The position numbers and the translations under genes were made by a program. Below the pieces are notes generated by a model. The model saw nothing but the letters and a program-made list of their open reading frames with translations, did not search any database and was not told the origin of the DNA. A stretch of 64,000 nt of DNA from contig NC_135779.1 in NCBI RefSeq assembly GCF_028453695.1, forward strand, positions 4,898,001-4,962,000. The letters run 5' to 3'. Positions 22,568 to 34,690 of the stretch are shown here, piece after piece (position 1 is the stretch's first letter; each line of letters opens with the position of its first letter). The DNA comes from Augochlora pura. Lineage: Eukaryota; Arthropoda; Insecta; Hymenoptera; Halictidae.

Positions 22568-22770
22568 CGGAGGCGTGTGAGAGATCGATTTTTAATTTAA
22601 ACTTGATTTTTACTTTAATATAGAACCCTTTTTTTTAACAGAGACGTGTGAGAGATCGATTTTTAATTTAATTTTGATTTTTACTTTAATATAGAACCCT
22701 TCTTTTTTAACAGAGACGTGCGAGAGATCGATTTTTAATTTAAGATTTTTACTTGAATCTAGAACCTTGA
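22568..22770. repeat. Tandem array, three units of about 74 bp
   Basis: Each unit reads GAGACGTGTGAGAGATCGAT, TTTTAATTTAA, TTTTTACTTTAATATAGAAC, then CCTT and a T run. The third copy is truncated by a short internal deletion. Confidence 0.9.
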
Positions 22771-23036
22771 CATAACCTTAGCCGAGGAGACTAAATTGTT
22801 AATTAGATATTAACTAAGTAATTATTTAGAGATACAATGATATTTATTATATTTAGTAATATTACTGCACTTTCTAAAATTTGTAAAAGTTTGTAAATGT
22901 AACCGTTGACTGTAATATTAAATATTACATATTACAATATTACAATATTAAATATTACAATATTACAATATTAAATATTACAATATTACAATATTAAATA
23001 TTACAATATTAAATACGCCATATAAAATATATAATA
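22771..23036. repeat. AT-rich trinucleotide-like repeats
   Basis: ATATTACAATATTAAATATTAC is repeated in register at 22910-23010. There is no coding potential. Confidence 0.8.
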
Positions 23037-23356
23037 AATGGTCATTATTCGAGGGCGTATATACACGCCCCTCGGAGCGAAAGGGTTAACGTACGTACAA
23101 CGAACGGTTCTGAAGAGGTTCGACAAAGCGATCGAGCCGGTCGTCCGTTTATTTTCGGTCGCGTTTACGAGCATTCCGCGAAACGTTTCGCGGCGACGCG
23201 GCGCTTTTCCAGCGAATCGCGGAGACCCTGTGCAAGCGGCAGATGCAAGTGGTCCTCGGAAACGTTAATAACCTCGTTGCCGTGTACAAGTTAGGGCGGC
23301 CGGGGCCGTATATTATCGGGCCGGCGCGCCACGTATCGGGCATTCAACGGGTTAAA
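23037..23356. mobile_element. Possible TTAA element remnants with GGGTTAA ends
   Basis: Two GGGTTAA ends lie at 23085-23091 (GAGCGAAAGGGTTAA) and 23349-23355 (CAACGGGTTAA). Near them are palindromic words GGGCGTATATACACGCCC (23053-23070) and GGGCCGGCGCGCC, similar in style to the palindromes of family C. No left end was found, so boundaries and family are uncertain. Confidence 0.3.
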
Positions 23357-23830
23357 TCCGAAACTAGTGGCTCGATTCAATTCAAAGTTTCAATGAGTTG
23401 CGGCTTCCGGTTAAGAACCCCCGAGACTCCTCCGCGGGATGGAGGGGGGAGCGGGGGAGGCGGGTGGTTCCGGCTATCATGTTTGTCCGTTTCCTGTTTT
23501 GCGGCGGAAAAATGGCAAATAGAGTGGAACCGAATTTAATCGATGCGGTCGGCGCTCTCACGGAAACTGGAAACAAGAGCCGAGGCAACCGCGGATCCTC
23601 TGGAACCGTGAATTCCACGTCGGACCGAGTTGTTCTTCGGGGACATCGCCCACGTATGTACGGCCACGATAAAACGCGACGGCGACGAGCGAGCGGAGAG
23701 CCGATCAAGAGAAACGTATCGTGGGAATATAGGAGACAAAGGGTTCGTTGGAAATTAGAGAAATTATAGGCAATTTTGTAGGGTAATTAACAGAGGAATG
23801 CTGAAACTGAGGATGCGAGTACTAGACGAC
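23357..23830. other. GC-rich block, no recognised gene
   Basis: A purine-rich GGAGGGGGGAGCGGGGGAGG tract near 23440-23465 and open frames on both strands. No domain. Confidence 0.35.
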
Positions 23831-24012
23831 TTTTAGACTTCTTTGCGCTTTGATTTTTGGAACAATTTTTAGACTTCTTTAGGCTTTGACTTTTAGAACA
23901 ATTTTTAGACTTCTTTAGGCTTTGACTTTTAGAATAAATTTTAGACTTCTTTATGCTTCGACTTTTAGAACAATTTTTAGACTTCTTTACTCTTCGACTT
24001 TTAGAATAACTC
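23831..24012. repeat. 36-bp minisatellite, five units
   Basis: AGACTTCTTTAGGCTTTGAC followed by TTTTAGAACAATTTTT. The AGACTT anchor sits at 23835, 23871, 23907, 23943 and 23979, an exact 36-bp step. It lacks unique spacers, so it is not CRISPR-like. Confidence 0.95.
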
Positions 24013-24500
24013 TGACGTACTTTTCAACAAACGAAAATTGTTAGCTGAGCTTCGTTATTCATCATCCGCTATTACCATCGCTTTCTTCAATGTCATAGTT
24101 AGGTCTCTTGGTCCTTACATTGTCCTAAAAGCTACATTGGCTTTATAACTTAACGCTCACCTTATAGAATAATTTTCAAATCAATGATCAAGCTATTATC
24201 ATATATTTTTCTAAATCTCTTATATCTCCCGCAACGAATAAACGAAATAAAATATCTCCCGCAACGAATAAACGAAATAAAATATCTAAACTAAACATCG
24301 TTTAACACTGATATTATAAAAATATAAAAACCGACCGAACGACCCATCCACTAATAAAAATAGCAATGAAAGTAATAAAATAGTAATAAAATCCATCCTA
24401 ATCCAATTTCACCTAATTCAATCGCGCGCGTCCTTCTCCGAAACGCATTTTCGAAAAACGGCAAGCGGTGGATCAGCTCGCCGCGAAAGCCCGTCGAAAC
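24013..24500. other. AT-rich DNA with one short duplication
   Basis: TATCTCCCGCAACGAATAAA continuing CGAAATAAAA is present twice in tandem (24223-24287, 32-bp step). Otherwise nothing recognised. Confidence 0.5.
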
Positions 24501-25060
24501 TGTGCGGGGGGGGTGGAGCGTGTTCTCGCGCGCGTTTCCGTCGGAATTACAAAGCTCTCGCGCAAATCCGTCCGGGGTAAGAAGCGGCGCGCGAGCGAGC
24601 GATGGAAGCGGGCCCGCACAGGCTGCAACGCTCCCGTGTGATTTACATGTTTGCGCCCTTGTTCTTGGCGGGCGGAAGATTCCTCGCGGGTTTCTGCGGT
24701 TCCCGGGCTCCTCTCTGCACCGCCGCGTCAATGTTTTCTTAGAACGTTTACACCATCGACCCTCTTGGCCGGTTGTTTACCGACGTCGAAGCGCCGGGTT
24801 GTGCGGGCGCTCTCTCCGCTCCGCTCCGCTCGCTCGCGAGCCAGCGATCTCCTCCTACCCCGAGTTTGCACAGTGGCTGTGGCTTTGCTCGCGGCTTCTT
24901 CCCGAAGATTCATCGGGGCAAAGTGCATTTTTAATACCGGCGTAACCCCCTCCTCTTTTTGTTTATACACCGGCGTTCGTTGCCGGGCAAGGAACAACAC
25001 TTTCCTCTTCTGTTTATTCGATCGTCGCGAAATTATCGATCCCAGGTGATTACAATGTCT
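24501..25060. other. GC-rich block, no recognised gene
   Basis: Overlapping frames 24502-24945 (plus), 24651-25049 (plus) and 24351-24731 (minus). None has recognisable domains. A CCGCTCCGCTCGCTCG tract lies near 24822. Confidence 0.3.
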
Positions 25061-25600
25061 TTGGTTGGCTAAGTGATCTGATAAGCGATCGATGTCAATT
25101 TCTTGTTGGCCAATCGTTCTTTTTAATTATATATTGGCGAGGGTGTCGAGTAATTCGAGGTTGTTCTTGGTGAAGCGATTTTGATTGTATAAAGAGATAC
25201 TTTTGCGGCGATGATTTTACGGTGAGCGATGAAATAAAAATTGTAATATGGGATAAAATAATTTAAGTTTGTTTCATAATACTGTCTGTAATCGTATAAA
25301 AAGATAGAGACCATTCTTTGATGGATAAGGGAATAAATATTTCATAAAACGCAAGGGGTGGCCTATACAGTGATTCACCGTCTAGGGACAATTGATACAA
25401 GAACAGAATATATTTTATAGAAATAAACAAATTTAAAATTTAAAAAAGTAGTACAGAACTCGACAGAACTTTCCTTCCGGTAGACTTAAATATATTACCA
25501 AAAGTATAGTCGAGACAATAATTCGGTAATATCCTTTATCATTGCCAACCGAGAAGAAATAGAAGACAATGTCCTAATATCCTACAAAACAATTTGTTAA
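25061..25600. other. AT-rich DNA without a recognised gene
   Basis: TATACAGTGATTCACCGTCT at 25364 resembles one end of a mariner-type element after a TA, but no second end was found. The rest is unique. Confidence 0.35.
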
Positions 25601-26250
25601 ACGATTGTCCGGTTGCGGAACAACGGTCGCATTACTGTACTAAACGCCGACATTCGGCAATTCCGCAATTATTCGAGGACCGCGCGGCTCGTACGTCCGC
25701 GAGCCTCGCGAAACCCGTTAATAACGTCGAAAGCTCGCCGAAGGAATGACCGGAGCGATGATCTTCGGCCGGTGATCGATGATCTACGAGCAGCCGAAAC
25801 AAACGGCGGACCGCGAGAGCGCGTTCGCGGAACGCTGCGGCGCCGCATAGCAAGGAATCCGCAGGCACGACGCGCGGCGGCGGCTACCTGCGACTCCGCA
25901 TTGTGCGAATCCGGGGGCCGGTTGTAACGCGCCTCGCCTCTCATTAGCGAGCTGAAAATTACACGCGTAATTACACGGCTCTGTCCCACCCCCCTCTGTC
26001 CCCCCCCCCCCCCCTCTAGCCACCATCGTGTCCCGTTCGCGCGGAAAATCAGTGTTTAACAGCGAACAATATTTATCCGCGACCGAGCCGGCTGAACGGC
26101 GACTTTGACGGTCTTCTCGCGGTTTTCCCTGTTTTTCCGTGTAATTAACGCGGCCTCGTCACGGACGGGTCGCGCGCGTCTTACGTAATCGAGGAAAATT
26201 CATGTGGCTAGGCGATACCGTCACGCGTCATCGAGATAGAACGCTCTGAG
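25601..26250. other. GC-rich block with a C run
   Basis: Frames on both strands are compositional. A C run of about 15 occupies 26000-26014. No gene recognised. Confidence 0.35.
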
Positions 26251-26329
26251 AGTCTCGGGGAATTTGTTTAATATTGAATTTAAAACGCGAAATTGTGAGA
26301 TCGAATATCAAAAATTAAGTATTTTTCAG

Positions 26330-26595
26330 GGTTTGTTCATTCTTGTTATATGTTATAGAAATGTCAGTTGAATATTTTTATATGTTATAGAAATGTCAGT
26401 TAAACATTTTTATATAAAAATATAAGGAAAAATATCAGGAAATTCTTCGAGATGTCTTATATTTTTTAATTTATACAGGGAGATCGTTATTGCTTCTTTA
26501 GAAAATTAGGAATCGATTTGTAGAGATTAATAAATAATACAGGCAGATTGTTATTGCTTTTTTATAAAATTAGGAATTGATATGTAGAGTTTATT
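26330..26595. repeat. Two small tandem duplications
   Basis: TATGTTATAGAAATGTCAGT with TAATATTTTTA-like tails is doubled at about 26345-26415. CAGGNAGATNGTTATTGCTT with AAATTAGGAAT is doubled at about 26476-26590. Confidence 0.65.
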
Positions 26596-27049
26596 GTTTG
26601 GAAATTCCACGAAACTCCTAGGTAGTATAATAAATGGCAACTAAGAAACGTTGGGTAACAATAAACAATAATAGCAACGGCAATAGTAACAGTATTAGTT
26701 TATTGAGGATAGTGTATAGGCACCTTCTACAACCTAAAAAATTCGCGAAAAAATATTCTGTCAAAATCTGTGTCATTCATTCCGTATTTTACGACTCGCA
26801 ATCATTCTACCTTTCACACTCGGGGAAAAAAACTCTGCGGATGATAAATTATTTCAAAATGGCTTTCCCCGAAACTGGAACGATTTGAATATTTTTCAGT
26901 TTGCCAGACAATGCGCGGAGAAAAATATTGCAAATATTGCTAATTGGGGTAACAAGCTTCAAAGTTGAGATTCGAACAATTTTTGGCTCCTCTTTCCGGC
27001 GAATTGTTGCTTTTTACGAGAGTAAAAAGTTGCGTGCGAGTTGTCTAAT
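26596..27049. other. AT-rich DNA, no supported gene
   Basis: An 84-codon plus-strand frame (26634-26888) has no family match or splice context. Nothing else recognised. Confidence 0.3.
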
Positions 27050-27425
27050 AAGCTGATCGATTTGTTATGTGAAAATATGTTCTATTCGTTCGATTCTGTT
27101 TGAAAAATATTATTTAAAAGGTGTTCGCGTGTCCTCGGCTTTATATTGTAAAAAGCAGCTTTTGTTTCACAGAGGGACGACTCGATTAATTCCTGGCTAT
27201 AACAATGCAATAACCCGTGAGCTGATTTTTACAAAAGTTTCTGTGCAAGTTGTGTAATAAATTGATTTATCTGTTACGTGAAAATATATTCTGTTCGTTC
27301 GATTCTATTCGAAAGAAATTATTGCATTTTTGAAGGTGTTCGTGTGCACCTGTCCACGGTTTTATATTGTGAAGCAGCTTTTGTCTCGACTCGATTAACT
27401 CCTGGCTATTATAATGTAATATTCC
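27050..27425. repeat. Tandem duplication, two units of about 210 bp
   Basis: GTGAAAATATGTTCTATTCG at 27069 is repeated as GTGAAAATATATTCTGTTCG at 27279. Both continue with TCGATTCTGTTTGAAA-like sequence, GGTGTTCG, TTTATATTGT, GCAGCTTTTGT and CTCGATTAA...CCTGGCTAT. The 120-codon minus-strand frame at 27267-27629 runs into the second unit, so its C-terminal half is repeat-derived. Confidence 0.8.
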
Positions 27426-28360
27426 GTAAGCGTCGATATAATCATTAAACCGTGTAACACCGTCGGAGTCGATTAATTTAGTAACAATGTCACCAGCAAA
27501 TATTGGATCACTCGTTGTGCCCGAAGAAAGCAAACATCGCGAACATTTGCTCGTAATATTACCCCTTAGAAAATCGTCGATTGATGCCGAGCTACCTACG
27601 GTCCCGCCACATTTCCATAGTATCAACATTATCGAAAAGATGACACGAAACGAAAGGACTGATTTCTACCAATTTATCTATACTAATAATTCATCGACCT
27701 ATAAATCGCCTTTTTCTCCAATGTTTAGCCCGCGTTTCGCAAAAAACGCAGGAAATCGCAGGGAGCAGGAAATCGACGAATTACGCGCGAATTAACACCG
27801 TGTAGAATTAGGGGAACGTTCGTGCGCGATCGAAACCGAATACGGGGTCGAAGCGAGCCCGGTCGCGAGCGGATTTCGTTTCACGAGCGGACAAGGCGTT
27901 TACGATAAATCGGCGGCCGGTTCGGAAACAGGAAACGCGCGGCGATCGCCGATGCGTTCAATTCCCCGTGAACACGGGCGGCCGGTGTCGGTCGCGAAGC
28001 ATTCCCTGTTACAACCGGTAGTTCCCGATGACGCCATTCGGCGCGCGCGCTCGCGCGACCCTTTCCGCCGAAAATCCTCGACGACGCGTCAAGGATGCGT
28101 TTTGTCATTAACGTGCAAATGTTACGATGCCGCGGGACACGGGGCGCGTGGCCCTGCCCCGCGTTTGCGGCCTCGCAACGTACCGTGGACGCGGAATGCG
28201 GAACTATACGCTGACTACGGGGAACGGGGGGGGAAGGGGGGATGGGGGATGGGCGGCGCACGTCCACCCCCGTGAATTACGAATCTGTCAAGGGTTCGCA
28301 CTTTGCGGGACAACGTCACATAATTTAACGGCGACAGACGTTTTCGCGCGAGCCCTGCAC
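27426..28360. other. Mixed then GC-rich DNA, no recognised gene
   Basis: Mixed sequence to 27800, then CpG-rich sequence with a GGGGGGGAAGGGGGGATGGG tract near 28226-28247. Frames here are compositional. Confidence 0.35.
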
Positions 28361-28400
28361 TCCTCTCCCTCTCTCTCTCTCTCTCTCTATCTCTCTGTCT
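28361..28400. repeat. (CT)n microsatellite
   Basis: CT repeats with two single-base interruptions. Confidence 0.9.
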
Positions 28401-28983
28401 TTCTCTACGGCGAACTGTCCGTGAACTTTACCGTGAACGCTTAGGAACCAGATTTCGGCGATCCTGAACTACGAGGACCGATCCCGCGCAGCCCGCGAAC
28501 GGATTAATGTTCGTTATCATTATACGTTTCGGTAGCGACGGCTGTCGAGTGGCTTTCCCCTCGCATTTTCGCTTAGGCGAGCGCGATCGAGGGGGGTAGA
28601 TTGGCCCGAACGGGTGGAGCGACGATGTGACAAAAGCAGAGTTATTTTGGTGGAGGTGGTATAATGCGATGCGGTTTTGTTTATGTTGGCGGCGGAACGT
28701 TGTAGAATAGTGGTAAAATAGAGGGAATTTGGCGCGAATCATTTTTGACCATGGAAATTTATGTTAAAGTCGAGTTGTGTTTCGACAGAACTGTGATTTA
28801 TTTGATAATATGTGCGGGTTGGTATCTAATAATTAGTACGTGGTCGGAGAGCTAATGATTTTTATGTATGTAGAGAATAATATATCCATGTTTTTTTTAT
28901 GCTTTTAATTTTGGCATTGCTTTAAATTTTACGCGGTGTTTACATAAATTTAGAAAACCTGAAGTTATATTAATATTTTATTA
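28401..28983. other. Non-genic, GC-rich to AT-rich
   Basis: No recognised feature. The minus-strand frame 28428-28742 lacks any motif. Confidence 0.3.
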
Positions 28984-29340
28984 GTGGAAATTCTGAGTTT
29001 TATGAGAAATATATTAGTATCTATTAGAAACATATTGATATATATCAGAAATATATTCATATCTATTAGAAATAAATTAAAATGTATCAGAGATATATTA
29101 AAATGTACTAGGAATATATTAATATGTATTAGAAATATACTAACATATATCAGAAATTTTAGTAGAGAAAATTCTGATTTTTATCAGAAATATATTAATA
29201 TATATCAGAAATTTTACTTGCGAAAATTCTGATATTTTGCAGAAATATATTAATATATATCAGAAAAATATTAATACGTATTAGAAATATATTAATATAT
29301 ATCAGAAATTTTACTAGACAAAATTCCAATTTCTATCAAA
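28984..29340. repeat. AT-rich minisatellite
   Basis: AGAAATATATTAATATATATC and variants repeat through the segment. A longer phrase including TTTTACTAGCGAAAATTCTGAT recurs near 29000, 29155, 29210 and 29310. The isoleucine/arginine-rich frame over it is repeat-derived. Confidence 0.8.
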
Positions 29341-30348
29341 AATACCTTCACATATACATTACAAATACCTCATTGCATTAAAAAAAAAAATACATCAATA
29401 TACGTCCAAAATTTCCCTCAAAAAAAAAGGCAATTAAACTCGATAAACTCGACCAAAGCATTCCCAAACAATTCTCCCAACGCGAATCTCGCCTAACTGC
29501 CGTCCAAGCAAAGAGACACAGTAATCGAAACTTTTCTTTCCCCTATAAGCGAAGCGCGATCAACAAGATAATCCGCGTCTCCTGAACGTTTCGAAATCGA
29601 ACGAAGCAAAGAAAATGAAACTCGCGAAACTTTCGCGTTCCGCGAACAGCGAAGTGGCTCCCCTCCCCCTCCCCCCGCGCGACGGCGCAAATAAACCCGA
29701 AACAGCGGTGATTGGGCCAATTTTGATCCAGTGAACTGCGCCCCGTTTCGAGTTCGTCTGGCAGGAAACTTTAAGGGCGCGCCCCGTACGCACGGAACGC
29801 GGAATAATCGAACATCGTTTTCGCCGGGAAGTTTCGAGGTTAGGCGAGAGGTGGGTTGGATAAAAAAAGCGACGACCATCGTCCGCGAGGATTAAAAGCG
29901 CAGGAACGGTGGGTTCGAACCGCGCGGTGGTCGTGAACGGAGACGACCGCGCGCGCGCGCGCGTACACGGAACATGAGAACGTTTAATGGGAGGCGAGTC
30001 CGCAGGTTAACCGCGACAGTCGGCGAAAATAATCACCGCGGCGAGCCGGAATGCCATTTGCTGGTGTCGCCGATGGGATTCTCGGCCATTTTTAACGCGG
30101 CCGTACCTGCGGTCGCGAATATCGGTTCCGGCGACGCCAGAAACGGCCAAATAAAAGCGATGGCTGGGGGACGGCCGCGGCCGGTTATGGAATTTTCGGC
30201 CGCCGACGAACGCGTTGACGATGTTACGGGGAAGGGTTACGACCGGCGTGAATCAAGAGAAAATTCTGTGCCTTGAACGTCCATCGATTGCGAGAGGATT
30301 ATAGCCTATTTTATTAATTTACTATTCACCGCAAATGATAACTAATAT
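29341..30348. other. GC-rich block, no recognised gene
   Basis: Contains (CG)n at about 29948-29963. A GGGTTCGAACCGC word at 29911 looks like a tRNA T-loop but no cloverleaf can be drawn. Frames 29493-29879 (minus) and 29974-30276 (plus) have no motifs. Confidence 0.35.
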
Positions 30349-30596
30349 TTAACCCCTTGCACTATCGCTACTTTCATGCTGCGACGATTGGTAATAATAA
30401 TTTTTCCAATAGGATCAGACGATTTTAATTTCTTATATCGTTTCCTTTCTATTCCTTCGTTTCTATAATTTGATAACAGAAGAATTTATTTTTACTTCTT
30501 AATAATATTCATATTTAGTAGAGCTTGCATAAAATCTTCACCACGAGTCTGACTCGCTATTATAGCTATGCAGCTAACCCCTATGCAAGGGGTTAA
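30349..30596. mobile_element. TTAA-flanked miniature element, family B copy 2
   Basis: It starts TTAACCCCTTGCACTATCGC and ends CTATGCAAGGGGTTAA. The internal near-palindrome CACGAGTCTGACTCGC sits about 55 bp from the right end, as in copy 1. Length is 248 bp. Compared with copy 1 it has extra sequence between the palindrome and the right end. Confidence 0.8.
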
Positions 30597-30829
30597 TAAA
30601 GTATATAATACGGTAAAGTATTGTATTATAATAATTACTATTCATTAGCAATTTATTTTATCCTTTTATTATTTATTATATTTACTTTATCAGTAATTTA
30701 ACGAAGTATATAATAACACAATTTCTGCAACAAAGGCTAAACAACGTGTCGGTGAAATAAATCGTATCTTAAAGGGTTAAAGTGGCTTTTAAAATTAAAT
30801 CAAGTGACTCTACGACTTTTCTTCCGGCG
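30597..30829. other. AT-rich DNA
   Basis: TTATTTATTATATTTA-like sequence, ending with AAAGGGTTAA at about 30773-30780, perhaps another element end. No gene. Confidence 0.35.
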
Positions 30830-31397
30830 CTAATTATCGTCGCTATTCGAGTCCCATAGACGATCATCTGGCCGGCTATTATCTTCCGAAAAGGTGACAT
30901 CTATGACTCCGACCGTGGAAGAGGGAGCAGACCGCGGTGTCGAACGGCGGATCGGGGTCAACCCGGGCGGACAAGTAAGGGACGCTTCGAAAACAGGGTT
31001 CGAACGGGCGGCGACATCGGCGGGTCGCCAGGGCCCCGCTTCCCGACAACGATTCCACAGTGGCCAGGATGTCGAGCACCGGTTATTTGGTAGAAATTGG
31101 AATATTGATTGGCTTAGAGAAGAAGCGCAAATATACGGGAATAACCCCGGGAATATGGAACATTCCGGTGGAAGGGGGCGGAGGGGAGATGCGACTCCGC
31201 GATCCGATGCCAATTGCCGTGGCATTACGGTCAATGGCGGGGACGTTCGAATAAAATCGCTACCTTTCCCGGCGCGATGAATTCGAGCACCACTTGATTG
31301 CAGTTGCTGGCAGAGGGACGCGGGAGAGCACCCGGCGATATTAATCGCGATAAAGCGCCGGTAACGCAACACGGGCTCGGCGCGCGCGTGTCCCGGC
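30830..31397. other. Non-repetitive block with long frames on both strands
   Basis: A 180-codon minus-strand frame (30830-31372) and a 128-codon plus-strand frame (30894-31280) overlap. Neither shows a domain, and composition is less skewed than in the other GC blocks. The absence of repeats makes this a candidate regulatory segment, without proof. Confidence 0.3.
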
Positions 31398-31431
31398 TCT
31401 CTCTCTCTCCCTCTCTCTCTCTCTTTCTCTT
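31398..31431. repeat. (CT)n microsatellite
   Basis: CTCTCTCTCCCTCTCTCTCT with a TTTCT end. Confidence 0.85.
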
Positions 31432-32400
31432 GGTGGTGCTGTTGGAAACGGCCCGCCCAAAATTACGCGTATTAAAGGTAAACATCGTGACGGTACCCCA
31501 TGAAATAATCGACTGTGTCGAGTTCCACGCTAACGTTCCGAAAGCGGAGGCCCGCGACGGGATGATTGAGTGACTGGCTCGATGATCCGGTATATGGTAA
31601 ATCAGCTGTGCCACTGCGGGAGATTACGGCTTTTGGGATTTTCTTATTCTTTATTTTAGACGACTGCGACGATGACGGCTTTTGAAATTTTTTTATTTTT
31701 CATTTTCGTTGACTATTTAATCTGAGACGAGGTTTTAATTGTGCAAAGATAAGAACATTGAAATTCGACTGGTTTCCGAGCGTCTCTGTCACAGTTTCAA
31801 TTATAAAAATATTTTACGCGTTCTTCAAGTGCCTTGCTAAATTTTTTGCTGAAAAAAGACGCCTAAGTAAAAAAGACGCTTTTAAGTAAACGATAACAGG
31901 ATTAAATAAATCTAATTGGAACATTTGTATTATACGATAATTCTACGCTACAAGCAAAAGTTCGCGCAAAGCACTTTTCTATACCGTTTCCATTGGCGTC
32001 GACATGTTGCGCGAGCTTTTCAAGTCCGCCTTCAAAACAACAATCCCATCGTCTGTGATTAAAATCATCCGATAACGTTGATTGTTCACCCTTCGTTAGT
32101 TCCGCAGCCGTGCAATGCAATCTGTTGTTCGAAACACAGGGAAAAAGGAGATAATCACAAGGCGCGAGATGTACGATTAAAAAATTTCCCTGCGAAATCG
32201 TCGAAACTTTGGAACTGTTGTTAAATAATTCGAGTTCGCAAACGATAGGATGTTTTCGAAGACAATTTTGAAAATCTGATGGAATTGTGTAAACGATATG
32301 GTAGAATAAATATTAATTCTATTAAAAAATAATGCGTATTTTCCAATCGAATTCGAATGGAATGGAAATAATATATAATAATACTAATAGTTTGTATTTT
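31432..32400. other. Mostly AT-rich DNA, no recognised gene
   Basis: Small repeats of GACGGCTTTTGAAATTTT-like sequence at 31627 and 31675. The 72-codon minus-strand frame at 31902-32120 has no family match. Confidence 0.35.
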
Positions 32401-32408
32401 TATTTCAG

Positions 32409-32600
32409 ATGGACTTTGCGCAGGTCTGCGTATTGAATTGTCGATTATGCGACAATTGTTCGCGCTCTAGAACCACCAAGATCCCAAGGCTACCGAGTTC
32501 TGAAGCTATTATAGTTGTGGATATCGTGTCTAATGGAGGAATCAATTCAATGGCGTACTCGTTGTGCAACGTGTGCGATGCGAGTGACACGTGTCTTTAA
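32409..32600 (+). CDS. Small cysteine-rich open frame after an acceptor-like site (doubtful)
   Basis: TTTTTATTTCAG stands directly before an ATG that opens a 63-codon frame ending in TAA. Eight cysteines cluster at both ends, roughly C-x3-C-x2-C-x2-C at the start and C-x2-C-x5-C at the end, resembling a metal-binding or disulphide-rich layout. No signal peptide and no recognised family. It could be the last coding exon of an unknown gene; the opposite strand also has a 61-codon frame, so chance is quite possible. Confidence 0.18.
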   Translation: MDFAQVCVLNCRLCDNCSRSRTTKIPRLPSSEAIIVVDIVSNGGINSMAYSLCNVCDASDTCL

Positions 32601-32990
32601 AACACGCCTATATGTTTCATATATTATTCTGTGTGATCGTATTGCATAGTGATGAAGCAGAAAAATGCACTTGAAATGTGGAGAAGTGAAGTCCATGTCG
32701 TAGTTAGATAATACAAAGAAATACGATAAAATAGAATGAAATACAATAAAATAAAATAGAGTAGAAAATATAATAAAATATATAAAATACAATAAAATAA
32801 AATTCAACAAAATATAGTAAAATAAGATAAGATGAAGTACAGTAAAATAAAATAGAATAAAATACAATAAAGTGAAGTAGAATAAAATACGATAAAATAG
32901 AATATATTAAAATAGAATAAAATACGATAAAATACAATAGAATAAAATAGAGTCAAATACAACAAAATAGAACGAAAAATTAAGCTTGAC
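32601..32990. repeat. (AATAAAATA)n-type AT-rich array
   Basis: AATAAAATAGAATAAAATAC and near relatives repeat from about 32705 to 32975. The frames on the other strand, made of Tyr/Phe/Ile/Leu, are repeat-derived. Confidence 0.85.
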
Positions 32991-33860
32991 ACAACATAAC
33001 CTATCGGAGGTGGAGTAACCCTTTAAACCTCGAAACTGCGATCTTATTTAACAACCAATTCAGCCACCTTTATTCCCATACAATTTGCACGCGAAAAATG
33101 TTATATATAAATGATATTGCCATATCTCAGCCTGCAGCTTTTACAGAAACGTCAGACCCGGCAGCACAGTAATGGCTCATTACATACCGTTCGCATTTCC
33201 AAGTAGCGCATCCCCGTCTTCTTTTCACTCGGCACGTCCCGTTTCTGTCTTTTTTTTTACTTCTTTCTCCACTTTTTCGCAATAAATGTAAACATCCCCG
33301 ACGTTCCCGTTTAAGCTTCCTCCCTTTGACGCGTCTCGGTCCCGGCACGGAATTACGATCCCGCCGGGGACTTAAGAGTGATTTAATCGCGTCTTAGGCG
33401 AGCGCATTTGGAAATTGATCTGGCCACGGGGATCCGGCAAATTGCCCCTTAAACGACTCTCTAATTACAGTTCTTGCACCGCTCGTATAATCGTTACTTT
33501 AAACCGCGAACTTTCAAACTTCTCGACTTATCAATAAACTTCTTCGGCCGCCGCATACTTTTATCAGCCGGCTGCCGGAACGTGGACAATTCCAAACCCA
33601 CCCCCCTCCGTCTTGGCGCGGGACCGGGATTCATTAAAAATGTCAATTAGAGTTTCCGAGCGGATTCACCGAGAATGTGTAATAAGAAATTCAGCCCGAC
33701 GACGGTGAACCGGATATCTTCCGCTTTTTCGGGTTTTATCGATTCCGGCGGACTCGGCGGATCGTCGCGCGCCGTTTACGGAAACTTTCCCGGCACGATC
33801 CTGTTATTGTAAATCGGTTGGTAGAGACAATTAAATGTTCGCTGATCGGTCGAATGAAAA
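32991..33860. other. Moderately GC-rich DNA, no recognised gene
   Basis: Unique sequence. A family A-like TAACCCTTTAAACCTCGAA occurs at 33015. The minus-strand frame 33127-33348 is Lys/Arg-rich without a domain. Confidence 0.3.
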
Positions 33861-34690
33861 TTTATGCGATTCGCGTGTGTGATTTTATGAGAGTGAGTAT
33901 GTTATTTTGTAGCGTTGGTTACTGAAGACGACTGGGACTGATTTGGGTGAAATAGTCAGCCGTGCATTTATTTATAAAGTTTCGTAATTTTTAGTGGTAC
34001 GTATATGTGCAATATAGTTAGTGAGATTAAGGCCGGAGAAGGTAGTTAGGCGAATCGTTTCTGGCGAGGCACCAAACAGGGTATTCATTAATAAATATTC
34101 CAAGTAGAGTTGTGACTCTTAATATGTATATATATCCGTGTATTATCTTAATACATTATTATTATTGTTATTATTATTACTGTTATTATTATTATCCAGA
34201 CGAGTTGGTAACGTAGAATAGAAACAGAGTAGAAGCAGCAAACCTTCGCGCGATTATTAATTGCCTAACTAAAAAGAAAAATGACTCGTGTAAAATTTAG
34301 CTCGAAGAAGACGAGCCTACTTTGTTATCAAGACAAATTTCGTATTAACGGATTAACAGCATAATAATTAATAGTATAGATAATATATCAGATATATGGA
34401 TAATATATCGGAATTATACAATTGTAAAAATATATTTAATACTTGCCACACGCGCGTGTTATTTGAACAGTCTGGAAATACCTGAAACAGAAATACCAGT
34501 CAATTATTAAAATAACATCTTTGCTTGATAAAATAGTTTGAACAAATATCCGGCCAAAAATGGGAACAGGGGATATCTGAGATCATTTAAAGCAAATGAA
34601 TAAAATTTTGTTCGAGTGCAAAGAGTTAAATATTAACCAGTTACAAATCAAAAATTCACATCAAATTAATTATCTCAACTATTACAAAAA
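33861..34690. other. AT-rich DNA with an ATT microsatellite and an element end
   Basis: (TTA/TTG)n lies at 34148-34197. A family A right end, TTCGAGTGCAAAGAGTTAA, finishes at 34628. No gene recognised. Confidence 0.45.

Noticed and set aside
23831..24012. Regular 36-bp repeats resembling a CRISPR array
   Set aside because: Units are head-to-tail without unique spacers, in eukaryotic DNA; it is a minisatellite.
25360..25560. TATACAGTGATTCACCG as a mariner-type end
   Set aside because: No inverted partner end or transposase remnant was found nearby.
27267..27629. 120-codon minus-strand frame that looks fairly protein-like
   Set aside because: Its second half lies in a 210-bp tandem duplication, and the same sequence in the first unit has no matching open frame.
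29840..29935. GGGTTCGAACCGC, like a tRNA T-arm
   Set aside because: No D-arm, anticodon arm or acceptor stem could be placed around it.
30830..31372. 180-codon minus-strand frame
   Set aside because: No recognisable domain, overlapping open frame on the other strand, no convincing splice sites.
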